Assembly: GCF_001556515.1 (NCBI RefSeq)
Contig: NZ_LSJA01000062.1
Coordinates: forward strand, 1 to 5,393
Direction of reading: 5' to 3'
DNA length: 5,393 nucleotides
DNA from: Caulobacter sp. CCH9-E1
Lineage (GTDB): Bacteria > Pseudomonadota > Alphaproteobacteria > Caulobacterales > Caulobacteraceae
The notes beneath the pieces were generated by a model. That model saw only the letters and a program-made list of their open reading frames with translations, did not search any database and was not told the origin of the DNA. Below are positions 5,385 through 5,393 of the stretch, piece by piece. A program made the translations under genes and the position numbers. Every line of letters begins with the position of its first letter. Within the stretch, counting starts at the first letter, position 1.

Positions 5385-5393
5385 CAAGCTGGG

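Noticed and set aside
4695..5387. Minus-strand open frame covering the transferase gene
   Set aside because: Antisense shadow of a clear glutathione transferase; it also runs through the palindromic repeat.

Overview
The window is high-GC DNA with tightly packed genes. It looks like an alphaproteobacterium of the Caulobacter/Phenylobacterium type. The pointers are the codon use, GGGGGAGG-type palindromic repeats at gene ends, and a CtrA-like box (TTAA-N7-CTAA). The genus assignment is inference from these features and was not checked by any search.

Layout. (1) Positions 1-124 hold two copies of a two-hairpin palindromic repeat facing each other, next to the 3' end of the leftmost gene. (2) Positions 125-3101, minus strand, are a three-gene operon. 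It is transcribed in the order FtsX/MacB/DevC-type permease, ABC ATPase, HlyD-type membrane fusion protein. The first two genes overlap by ATGA and a 20-nt gap precedes the third. Together they encode the inner-membrane and periplasmic parts of a DevBCA/MacAB-like tripartite exporter. No outer-membrane TolC-type partner lies in the window. (3) Positions 3102-3371 are a divergent control region with a CtrA-like box and a GC-rich leader hairpin. (4) Positions 3372-4652, plus strand, encode a concentrative nucleoside transporter (CNT/NupC family) with changes at several signature positions. (5) Positions 4653-4718 hold a perfect-stem terminator hairpin whose 3' arm is also the Shine-Dalgarno sequence of the next gene. 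(6) Positions 4719-5336, plus strand, encode a Gtt2-like glutathione S-transferase. A third copy of the palindromic repeat starts three bases after its stop codon.

How the genes work together. The exporter operon is one functional unit. The ATPase powers the permease, and the fusion protein probably couples it to an outer-membrane channel; the cargo cannot be read from the sequence. The nucleoside importer is divergent and shares only the control region. The glutathione transferase follows the importer on the same strand behind a terminator, so any co-expression depends on read-through.

No mobile element, CRISPR array, tRNA or rRNA was seen, and no wholly new system is evident. The points most worth a second look are the terminator/ribosome-site overlap before the transferase, the covarying repeat family at gene 3' ends, and the altered substrate/ion-site motifs in the nucleoside transporter.
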